64,000 nucleotides of DNA from Endozoicomonas sp. NE40 (GTDB lineage: Bacteria; Pseudomonadota; Gammaproteobacteria; Pseudomonadales; Endozoicomonadaceae): the NCBI RefSeq assembly GCF_040549045.1, contig NZ_JBEWTB010000002.1:1705501-1769500 (forward strand). Direction: 5' to 3'. The translations under genes and the position numbers were made by a program. Within the stretch, counting starts at the first letter, position 1, and each line of letters opens with the position of its first letter. Of this stretch, positions 31,441 to 38,690 are shown one piece after another. The notes under the pieces are model-generated. The model saw only the letters and a list, made by a program, of their open reading frames with translations. It was not told where the DNA came from and ran no database searches.

Positions 31441-31893
31441 ATGCGTTCAAAAATCCAACGACCAAGACCGGTCAATAAAAAACAGTCCGGCTTCACCCTA
31501 CTGGAAATCATGGTGGTAATCGTGATTCTGGGTGTTCTGGCCAGCCTTGTTGCACCTAATGTCATCGGTAACAAGGAAAGAGCGGACATGCAGAAGGCGG
31601 TGAGCGATATTGTTGCTCTGGAAAATGCTCTGGATATGTACCGTCTGGACAACAATCACTATCCAACAACCCAGCAGGGACTGGAGTCACTGATTTCTAA
31701 ACCAACAGGCTCTCCGGAACCGACAGGCTACCGCGCAAATGGCTACATCCGTCGCCTGCCGAAAGACCCTTGGGGTAACGACTACTTCCTGCAGAACCCT
31801 GGTCAGTACGGTGAGATTGATATTTTCTCCGCCGGTCCTGACGGCCAGCCTGGCACCGATACTGACATCGGTAACTGGGACCTGCCTTCCTGA
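31441..31893 (+). CDS. gspG: Major pseudopilin GspG
   Basis: A 150-residue major pseudopilin. The prepilin peptidase site is KKQSG|FTLLEIMVVIVILGVL (Glu at +5), followed by the hydrophobic helix. The body carries LENALDMYRLDNNHYPTTQQGLESL and the calcium-binding loop region GYIRRLPKDPWGNDY...DIFSAGPDGQPGTDTDIGNW, both diagnostic. It is processed by a GspO peptidase that is not in the window. An AAGGAAAAAAG ribosome site precedes the ATG. Confidence 0.96.
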   Translation: MRSKIQRPRPVNKKQSGFTLLEIMVVIVILGVLASLVAPNVIGNKERADMQKAVSDIVALENALDMYRLDNNHYPTTQQGLESLISKPTGSPEPTGYRANGYIRRLPKDPWGNDYFLQNPGQYGEIDIFSAGPDGQPGTDTDIGNWDLPS

Positions 31894-31907
31894 CACGGTT
31901 ATTGAGC

Positions 31908-32486
31908 ATGACGCACCACCACAAAGGCTTCACTCTGCTGGAAATCATGCTGGTTCTGCTGTTGCTGGGACTGGCTACCTCGGTGGTGGTGCCAAATATC
32001 ACATTCAGCAATGGCAGCGCTGAACTGCAAAGAGCGGCAGAGCGTTTTGCCGTTCTGGTTGAAACCGCCCATGAAGAAGCCATTCTCAGTGGCCGCGACC
32101 TGGGCGTTGTGATCAACGACAACGACTATGAATTTGTGCAGTTTGGTGAGGACGGCTGGGAATCCATTACCCACGATCGCCTGCTACGTCAGACCACTCT
32201 TGAAGAAAACTTCCGAATGCGTTTTACGCCGGGCGAAACCGTCTGGCACACGTCTCTGCAACAGCAGCAACAGGACACTCTGCTGGAAGACTGGTTTACC
32301 AAACCTGAAGAGATGAAAGAGCCACATCTTTATATCTGGTCATCAGGCGATATGACTCCGGCAGAGATTGTTTTCAGCATTCAGTCTTCTAATTCTACGA
32401 ATCGGCTATCCAGTCGCCTTCCGTCGTTTACCATTCAGGTTGAAGAAACCGGCGACGTGCATTTTTCAGAGGATAGCCCATCGTGA
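31908..32486 (+). CDS. gspH: Minor pseudopilin GspH
   Basis: A 192-residue minor pseudopilin. A very short leader (MTHHHKG) precedes FTLLEIMLVLLLLGLATSVVVPNI with Glu at +5. The following beta-rich domain (FAVLVETAHEEAILSGRDLGVVINDNDYEFVQF) is typical for GspH. I chose the ATG at 31908; a TTG two codons upstream is less likely. It overlaps gspI by four bases. GspH helps start or cap the pseudopilus with GspI, J and K. Confidence 0.92.
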   Translation: MTHHHKGFTLLEIMLVLLLLGLATSVVVPNITFSNGSAELQRAAERFAVLVETAHEEAILSGRDLGVVINDNDYEFVQFGEDGWESITHDRLLRQTTLEENFRMRFTPGETVWHTSLQQQQQDTLLEDWFTKPEEMKEPHLYIWSSGDMTPAEIVFSIQSSNSTNRLSSRLPSFTIQVEETGDVHFSEDSPS

Positions 32487-32905
32487 TGGCCCGATCGAGA
32501 CAGACACTACTTAAACAGACGCCAGATAAACAGACACTGCGGAATCAGAAAGGCTTCACCCTGCTGGAAGTGATGATGGCACTGTCGATTCTTGCCATTG
32601 TCGGCATTGGTATTACCCAGGCCGTTGGTGCAAACGTCAGCAACACGCTTTACATGCGACAGAAAACCATTGCCCGGTGGGTGGCGGATAACGAATTGAC
32701 GACGATTCGTTTAGAACAACAGTGGCCAAAGGAGAACTGGGAGTCTTACAGCGTCGATATGGCAAACACTGAATGGCATATCCGCAAACGTAGCGTAAAA
32801 ACCACCAGCGACGATTTCCGCATGGTTCAGGTAGAAGTCAGGGACCAGGAGGATGACAAGGTCTCGCCTCTGGAAACCCTGCAAACGTATATGGTGCGGC
32901 AATGA
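32483..32905 (+). CDS. gspI: Minor pseudopilin GspI
   Basis: A 140-residue minor pseudopilin. A fairly long basic leader (about 24 residues, ending RNQKG) is followed by FTLLEVMMALSILAIVGIGITQAVGANVSNTLYMRQKTIARWVADNELTTI, which matches the GspI pattern of the WVA.NEL segment. The start is a GTG at 32483, with an ATG directly after it; both overlap the gspH stop. The end overlaps gspJ (ATGA). It is part of the tip complex. Confidence 0.93.
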   Translation: MMARSRQTLLKQTPDKQTLRNQKGFTLLEVMMALSILAIVGIGITQAVGANVSNTLYMRQKTIARWVADNELTTIRLEQQWPKENWESYSVDMANTEWHIRKRSVKTTSDDFRMVQVEVRDQEDDKVSPLETLQTYMVRQ

Positions 32906-33537
32906 CGCTGTCCTTAAAGAAGCAGCCTGTAAAGCGGCAAAAGGGCTTTACCCTGCTGGAGATGCTGGTCGCCATCGCTATTTTCAGCCTGCTGACCCTG
33001 AGTGGTCGCCAGTTATTTATGAGCGTCATCGACGCCAGAGAGATTACCGGTTCACAGCTGAATCGACTGAGGGAAGTGGAATACACCATGCTGGTGCTGG
33101 AGCAGGACTTCCGTCAGCTGGTTGACCGTGGTGTCCGTACCGATGGACATGTATCGACGCAAAGCCTGTTTTCTGATGGCAATATGCTGAATACCGATGA
33201 TCAGGCCATTGCCTTCGTTCGCAGTAACTGGCGCAACCCGACCCAACAACTGCCACGTTCTGAACTACAACGCGTTTCCTATCGTCTGAAAAGCAACCGT
33301 CTGGAACGCATGCATCACCATGTGCTCGACCCGTTACAAAACGCCGAGCCTGTGAACCGGGAACTGCTGAGCGGTGTGAACAGCCTGAAGTTTCGCTTTT
33401 TCTATAACGGTGACTGGAACAACACATTACAAGACAACGGACAACTGCCTGAAGGTCTGTTGATTGAAATGGACCTGCAGGACCTGGGCATGATTGAACG
33501 CCGCTTCCTGCTGCCTGATGAGTGGGAGAGTGCCTGA
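32902..33537 (+). CDS. gspJ: Minor pseudopilin GspJ
   Basis: A 211-residue minor pseudopilin. The leader KQPVKRQKG is cut before FTLLEMLVAIAIFSLLTLSG. The body contains REVEYTMLVLEQDFRQLVDRGVR and the typical LRRV-like strand QRVSYRLKSNRLERMHH, consistent with GspJ, which binds GspI and GspK in the tip. The stop overlaps the gspK start (TGATGA). Confidence 0.93.
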   Translation: MTLSLKKQPVKRQKGFTLLEMLVAIAIFSLLTLSGRQLFMSVIDAREITGSQLNRLREVEYTMLVLEQDFRQLVDRGVRTDGHVSTQSLFSDGNMLNTDDQAIAFVRSNWRNPTQQLPRSELQRVSYRLKSNRLERMHHHVLDPLQNAEPVNRELLSGVNSLKFRFFYNGDWNNTLQDNGQLPEGLLIEMDLQDLGMIERRFLLPDEWESA

Positions 33538-34520
33538 TGACTCCAGCTCTGCGTAATATTCGTCACAAACAACAGGGCGTTGCCCTGTTGAGTATCATGC
33601 TGATCCTCACCCTGATGACCCTGATTGTTGCGGAAGTAACCTTTTCCTACCGTAATCAGTTGCGTAAAACCACCGGGCGACAACAGCTGGAACAGGCTCG
33701 CTGGTATGCACTGTCGGCAGAAGATTTAGCCGTTCGGGTTCTGAAACAGAGTTTTGACGACGATGATGGTGTGATTCATCTTAGCCAGTACTGGGCGACG
33801 GAAGGCATGGTGTTCCCGGTTGAAAATGGCAGCATTGCCGGCGAGATTCGTGATGCGCAGGGGTGTTTTAATGTTAATTCCATGAATGTCTCCGACAACA
33901 CGGATGGTTCTACGCCTCTGGAAGTCGATATCTTTGCTTACCTGCTGGAAGAGCTGGGAATCAGTACCAGTGAAGCCATGAGCATCAGCTGGGCGACCAG
34001 AGACTGGGTTTACAACGGCGAAGACTACACCCAGTACGGTGATGACCACTATATGTCCCGCCCGGTGCCTCATCTTGCCGGACAGACCGCTATGCGTGAT
34101 ATCAGCGTCTGGCGCTCGGTAGCCGGGGTTTCCCAGGGCATCGCCCTGCGAGTACTGCCTTATCTCTGTGCCACACCATCCAGTCGGCTGGAAGTTAATG
34201 TTAATACCATTCCTGCTGATCAGCCTGAACTGCTGACAGCACTGTATGAAGGTGATCTGCCCATTGATCAGGCGCGCCGCGTGCTGGAGCAACGCCCTGC
34301 CAATGGCTGGGATACGGTCGATGAATTCCTGAACAGCTCTCTGCTGGCCAATTACAACGACAGCAATGTACGATCTTTGATTACCGTTAACAGTTCTTAT
34401 TTTGAATTACGTGCTAACAGCGAATTTGCCGGAACACGTACAGGCTTACACAGTTTGCTAAGACGCAATGACGACGACAGACTATCGGTTGTACGTCGTA
34501 AATTCGGTGCCTTTTTATGA
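33537..34520 (+). CDS. gspK: Minor pseudopilin GspK
   Basis: A 327-residue protein, the largest pseudopilin. The processing site KQQG|VALLSIMLILTLMTLIVAEVTF lacks the Glu at +5, as is normal for GspK. Other family features are YALSAEDLAVRVLKQ, the calcium-site region DAQGCFNVNSMN and two helix-hairpin-helix-like segments in the C-terminal half (PLEVDIFAYLLEELG, DQARRVLEQRPANGWDTVDEFL). I chose the ATG at 33537, overlapping gspJ; the earlier in-frame start at 33522 adds five residues only. Confidence 0.94.
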   Translation: MTPALRNIRHKQQGVALLSIMLILTLMTLIVAEVTFSYRNQLRKTTGRQQLEQARWYALSAEDLAVRVLKQSFDDDDGVIHLSQYWATEGMVFPVENGSIAGEIRDAQGCFNVNSMNVSDNTDGSTPLEVDIFAYLLEELGISTSEAMSISWATRDWVYNGEDYTQYGDDHYMSRPVPHLAGQTAMRDISVWRSVAGVSQGIALRVLPYLCATPSSRLEVNVNTIPADQPELLTALYEGDLPIDQARRVLEQRPANGWDTVDEFLNSSLLANYNDSNVRSLITVNSSYFELRANSEFAGTRTGLHSLLRRNDDDRLSVVRRKFGAFL

Positions 34521-35752
34521 CAAGCGACCCTTTGAACAGTAATACGATAAAACAACCGTCAACAAGCGGCACCGCCAAAAACCTGCTGGTTATTCGTCTA
34601 CCTCTGGAAGCAGACGACGCCGTTTACTGGTCCACAGACAGTGATTGCGGTATGACATCGGTTGCAGATCTTGGTGAACTGCAAAAGCTGACCAGCACCC
34701 ATCGCTGTAAAGTTCTGGTTCCCGGTGAAGCTGTTGGCCTGCATGCTCTGGAGCATCCGGGCAAGCTGAACCGAACCGTTCTTCAAACCCTGCCCTGGCG
34801 CCTGGAAGATGATCTGGCCGCCGAAGTGGAGGATATGCACTTTGCCCTGCTGAGCCACAGCAACGGCAAAGCCTGGATGGCGGTTGTTGCCAGATCCTGC
34901 ATGGAACAGTGGCAGACATGGCTTCATGATGCGGGCATCAATAGTCGTCAATGGTTGCCTGATACCCTGGCTCTGCCATTTACTGACGGTGAATGTACCG
35001 TATTGAAATTAAACGACCAGTATCTTGTTCGTACCGGGGAGTGGCAGGCAGGTGCCTGTGATCCGTCATGGCTGCCTCTTTATCTGGAAAGCCTGCACAG
35101 CGAATCCAATGATGTAAAGGTTCGGGCTCTCAGCCCGATGCCGGATGGCGCAGGGATTCAACCCGAAGCTCATCTTTACCACGACAACGCTTTGCAACCT
35201 CTGTTGGAGCCCGCAGCACAGAGTTCCCTGAACCTGCTGCAAGGAGACTACCAGCCGGAGTCCATGCTTATCCGCCATCTCAAGCCCTGGCGAACCGCAG
35301 CAGCCCTGTTGCTGACCACCGGTGCCTTAATGCTGGGGGTCAACATGGCCAGTACCGCCAGACTCGAAAGTCAGGCAGATGCCCTGAGAGCCGAAGCTAA
35401 CGCAATTTATAATGATCTGTTCCCCGGCGAGCGGGTGGTTCGCCTGGAATATTCCCTTAACCAGAAACTCAGTGCTTTAAAGCAGCCCGGTGACCAGGAA
35501 AAATCGGGATTGCCAGCCTTGCTGAATGAACTGGCTCCGACGTTTAAATCCGAATCGGCGTTAAAGCCTGTGCAAATGGACTACGACCACAGTCGTCAGG
35601 AGTTGCGCATGAGTGCAGAGTCAGACTCCTTCAATACCTTTAGCCGTTTCCGTGAAAACGCGCCTGCCTCTGTATCCGTAACCGTTCAAACGGTTGAGCA
35701 GCAGGAAGACGTTGTGACCGGTGCGCTGGTGATCAGGAGTAACGACCAATGA
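34517..35752 (+). CDS. gspL: Type II secretion platform protein GspL
   Basis: A 411-residue inner-membrane protein. The cytoplasmic actin-like half (residues 1 to about 255) shows LVIRLPLEADDAVYWSTDSD and LPWRLEDDLAAEVEDMHFAL. One membrane segment (TAAALLLTTGALMLGVNMA, about residues 258 to 276) leads to a periplasmic ferredoxin-like domain ending in the gspM overlap (ATGA). GspL binds GspE on the inside and GspM in the periplasm. The size is typical (380 to 420). Confidence 0.93.
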   Translation: MTSDPLNSNTIKQPSTSGTAKNLLVIRLPLEADDAVYWSTDSDCGMTSVADLGELQKLTSTHRCKVLVPGEAVGLHALEHPGKLNRTVLQTLPWRLEDDLAAEVEDMHFALLSHSNGKAWMAVVARSCMEQWQTWLHDAGINSRQWLPDTLALPFTDGECTVLKLNDQYLVRTGEWQAGACDPSWLPLYLESLHSESNDVKVRALSPMPDGAGIQPEAHLYHDNALQPLLEPAAQSSLNLLQGDYQPESMLIRHLKPWRTAAALLLTTGALMLGVNMASTARLESQADALRAEANAIYNDLFPGERVVRLEYSLNQKLSALKQPGDQEKSGLPALLNELAPTFKSESALKPVQMDYDHSRQELRMSAESDSFNTFSRFRENAPASVSVTVQTVEQQEDVVTGALVIRSNDQ

Positions 35753-36270
35753 GTCAACGAGCCATGAATCAACTGAACCAACTGCAACAGCAGGCAAAAG
35801 AGTACTGGCACGGTATTTCAGCCCGGGAACGTCAGCTGATTACCATTGCAGCTCCCTTACTGCTGGTGTGGATTGTCTGGATGGGTATTGTTCAGCCAGT
35901 GCTGGACAAGCATGAGCAGGCACAGCAGGAAGTATTGAACCACCAGCAAATGCTGAACCGGGTAAAAAGCACTGCTACTGAAATTCTGCGTTTGCAGGCA
36001 AAAGGCGCGGTGATCACTGAACGTCCGAATGGTCCGCTGGATCAGTTAATCAATCGTAGCGCCAGTGATCATGGTTTGCGCGTGACGGGTGTGCGCACAC
36101 AGCAAAACCGCCTGCAGGTGAGTCTGGCTAACGCCCCGTTTGACCAGCTGATGGGCTGGCTGGTTGAACTGGAACAGGGCAGCAGCGTGGTGATTGAGCA
36201 ACTGCGTATAGAACAGACCCGAACACCGGGTATTGTCAGCATTGAACGTCTGGAGCTTAGTGAAGGATGA
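35749..36270 (+). CDS. gspM: Type II secretion platform protein GspM
   Basis: A 173-residue protein with a short cytoplasmic N-terminus, a membrane segment (LITIAAPLLLVWIVWMGIVQPVL, about residues 31 to 53) and a periplasmic ferredoxin-like domain (LINRSASDHGLRVTGVRTQQNRLQVSLANAPFDQLMGWLVELE). The start and stop overlap gspL and gspN by four bases each. A related orphan copy lies at 23808 to 24242. Confidence 0.93.
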   Translation: MSQRAMNQLNQLQQQAKEYWHGISARERQLITIAAPLLLVWIVWMGIVQPVLDKHEQAQQEVLNHQQMLNRVKSTATEILRLQAKGAVITERPNGPLDQLINRSASDHGLRVTGVRTQQNRLQVSLANAPFDQLMGWLVELEQGSSVVIEQLRIEQTRTPGIVSIERLELSEG

Positions 36271-37034
36271 AGATTAAAAAAATTCTTGGGTTAAGCCTCA
36301 CTGGTCTGCTGGCCTGGGCGTTTTTTCTGCTGGTCAACCTGCCTGCAGCTTTTGTTTATCAGGTGGCTCCGGTACCAGGCAATGTCAGTGCCAGTAATAT
36401 CAGTGGTACAGTCTGGTCCGGACAGGCTGGGGAAGTCACTGTGAACAACGTTACCCTGACGTCCATTAACTGGGATATCAAGCCATCAGCCCTCCTGAGA
36501 CGGGCTCTTGAAGCGGATATCAAAGTGGGGGACCTGCAATCGCCGGTGTCGGCGGAAGCCACTGTCCGGGCAACCACCTCTGAAGTCAGCCTGACGGATA
36601 CCACGGTTGATGTCACTGCACAGTGGTTACAGTCCCAGTTCCCAATGCCCGATTTTGTGATTGTGGATGTACTGGGCAACATCAATCTGGATGTTCAGAC
36701 AATGAACCTTACCCGACAGGGTTGCCAGAGCCTTGATGGTCTGGTTGCTCTGGAACGCAGCAGCCTCAACAGCCCGTTTGGCGATATTCGTCTGGGCGAT
36801 GCAGGTGCACGTCTGAACTGTGAAGCCGGCACTCTGACGGCTTCGGTTAATCAGTCTTCCAGCGACATCTCCACAGAAGGGCAGTTTACCCTGCGCCCGA
36901 ATATGAGTTTTAACCTGGCTGCCACCCTGACTCCGGGTGAAGAAATGCCAAACCAGCTGAAACAGGGACTGGATTTTCTGGGCCAGTCTGAAGGCGACGA
37001 CTCTTACTCTCTCAGCTTTTCTGGCAGACTGTGA
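36267..37034 (+). CDS. gspN: Type II secretion protein GspN
   Basis: A 255-residue protein with an N-terminal membrane anchor (LGLSLTGLLAWAFFLLVNLPAAFVY, about residues 7 to 31) and a periplasmic domain with the family pattern VPGNVSASNISGTVWSGQAGEVTVNNVTLTSINWDIKPSALL. GspN is the last gene of the operon and is dispensable in some species. Its stop at 37032 to 37034 is immediately followed by the -35 of the ssrA promoter. Confidence 0.9.
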   Translation: MKIKKILGLSLTGLLAWAFFLLVNLPAAFVYQVAPVPGNVSASNISGTVWSGQAGEVTVNNVTLTSINWDIKPSALLRRALEADIKVGDLQSPVSAEATVRATTSEVSLTDTTVDVTAQWLQSQFPMPDFVIVDVLGNINLDVQTMNLTRQGCQSLDGLVALERSSLNSPFGDIRLGDAGARLNCEAGTLTASVNQSSSDISTEGQFTLRPNMSFNLAATLTPGEEMPNQLKQGLDFLGQSEGDDSYSLSFSGRL

Positions 37035-37063
37035 TTGCGATTCGCCCCAGCCTGCTCTATAAA
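37035..37063 (+). promoter_or_regulatory. Promoter of ssrA
   Basis: A -35 TTGCGA (37035 to 37040) and a -10 TATAAA (37058 to 37063) are separated by exactly 17 bases, with the mature tmRNA starting nine bases later. It begins directly after the gspN stop codon. Confidence 0.75.
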
Positions 37064-37071
37064 TAAGAGAC

Positions 37072-37476
37072 GGGGGCGATTCGGATTCGACGACGGTATC
37101 AAACCCTGAGGTGCATGCCGAGGACGTAGTGGTTCTCGTTAATCAAAACACTACAACCTAACTAGTTGCCAATAGCGACAAGTTTGAAGTTGCAGCTGAC
37201 GAACGTAAGTTCGCCTTTGCTGCTTAATCGTAACTAAACACTACGATACTTCCAGTCTGTCCGGTTCGTTCGCTGGCCGGTTTTTCAGACTGTCATCGTA
37301 AGCGGACTCGCCACGTTCAGCAGTCCTCTGGCTGACGGGCTAAAACCAGTGAGGATCGCTTTGTAGAACCCCGACCACTGGGTCGTTACAGAGTTAAACT
37401 TAAAGGTGGATCTAAGCATGTAGAGCCAAAGGCTGCGAATCGGCGGACGCGGGTTCAAATCCCGCCGCCTCCACCA
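37072..37476 (+). ncRNA. ssrA: Transfer-messenger RNA
   Basis: A 405-nt tmRNA that rescues stalled ribosomes and tags the unfinished protein. The 5' end GGGGGCG pairs with CGCCTCC before the terminal ACCA, forming the acceptor stem. The D-like GATTCGGATTCGACG and the T arm CGGGTTCAAATCCCG are characteristic. The tag frame can be read from a GCA resume codon at 37192, preceded by AGTT, giving AADERKFAFAA and a TAA stop at 37225 to 37227. This lines up with the common ANDENYALAA but is one residue longer and ends FAA instead of LAA. It has its own promoter and terminator. Its last 30 bases are repeated at 22464. Confidence 0.95.
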
Positions 37477-37494
37477 CTTTTCCTCTATGAACAA

Positions 37495-37528
37495 AGCCTC
37501 GCAGATCGTTGATCTGCGAGGCTTTTTA
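37495..37528 (+). terminator. Terminator of ssrA
   Basis: AGCCTCGCAGATC pairs with GATCTGCGAGGCT across a GTT loop and is followed by T residues. It lies 18 bases after the CCA end. Confidence 0.92.
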
Positions 37529-37717
37529 GTACTTTCTCATCTGATTTAAAGAATTCTTAATTGAAATATATTTGTCGTATACATCCAATAGAATAAACGA
37601 CTCTGTATGTATTTCGTCAATCAGCTCAAACTCAGGTACTGTCAATTGAGAGAGTTCTGGGTAAATTATACTCAAGTTATTTTCAAGTTAATTCCACACT
37701 AATAACGACCAACAACA

Positions 37718-38635
37718 ATGACATTAACTGCCTTCCTGCTCATACTCGTCTCTTCATTCCTGCATGCTCTCTGGAACTATCGGGGCAAAAAATTCTCGCC
37801 TTCCCCGGCAGCCTTTATGGTGACGTCTTTTCTTGTCTTTTCGGTGGCCTCTCCGATACTGGTGTGGCGACACGACATTTTGTCGGTCATCACTCCGGAA
37901 ACCTGGCTGCTGCTGGCTCTTAGCTCTGTCTGTCAGGGAATCTATTATACCGGCCTGGGCATTGGCTACCAGAAAGGCGACATGTCCATCATGTACCCCC
38001 TTTCCCGGGCTATGCCAGTCTTGCTGGTTCCTCCTATGGTAGCAATGGCGGGAACCGGAGCTGCGTTGTCTAATCAGGCAATAGTCGGAATGATGCTGGT
38101 TGTCGCTGGCGGTTTATTGCTGCCACTCAGCAGTTTCCAGCGGGATGCAATTAAGCGCTACCAGAAGCATATCGTTTTCTGGGCATTCCTTGCGGCTCTG
38201 GGAACCGCAGGCTACTCCGTGATAGACGACCATGCTATGTCACTCATTCGACAGGAGCTGGATATACCTGGGAAACCTTACTGGGTTGCAATCATTTATA
38301 TTATTCTGCAAATGGGAGGAACCGGGCTAAGCCTGTTCCTGCTGGTCAGTTGCTGGCCAGCACAAAGGCGACAGGTAAAAGGTCTGCTACAAGACAACAC
38401 CCGGCTACTGTTCAGCCTACTGTTCAAGAATGGCCTGTTTATTGCCCTTACCTATATTCTTGCGCTGTCCGCTATGGCGTTTGTCGATAATGTGAGCTAT
38501 GTCGTTGCGCTGCGCCAGGCCAGCATACCCATCGGTGTGTTGATGGGAGTTTTCTGGCTTCACGAAAGCGCCCCGGCACCAAAATGCTGTGGCGTCGTAT
38601 TGTTGGTGCTCGGGTTGGTCATGATCAGTTTTTGA
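37718..38635 (+). CDS. DMT-superfamily (EamA-like) transporter
   Basis: A 305-residue inner-membrane protein with about ten hydrophobic segments in two halves, the drug/metabolite transporter plan. The first half has LVSSFLHALWNYRGKK and YPLSRAMPVLLVPPMVAM, the second ends with SYVVALRQASIPIGVLMGVFWLHE and a final GVVLLVLGLVMISF segment, typical of EamA-domain proteins. The substrate is not predictable. The gene stands alone about 190 bases after the ssrA terminator. Confidence 0.85.
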   Translation: MTLTAFLLILVSSFLHALWNYRGKKFSPSPAAFMVTSFLVFSVASPILVWRHDILSVITPETWLLLALSSVCQGIYYTGLGIGYQKGDMSIMYPLSRAMPVLLVPPMVAMAGTGAALSNQAIVGMMLVVAGGLLLPLSSFQRDAIKRYQKHIVFWAFLAALGTAGYSVIDDHAMSLIRQELDIPGKPYWVAIIYIILQMGGTGLSLFLLVSCWPAQRRQVKGLLQDNTRLLFSLLFKNGLFIALTYILALSAMAFVDNVSYVVALRQASIPIGVLMGVFWLHESAPAPKCCGVVLLVLGLVMISF

Positions 38636-38690
38636 TGAACTGAGCCATGCACATACAAAATAGTTTTTGTCAGACGGGCGGCCAGTGGCT

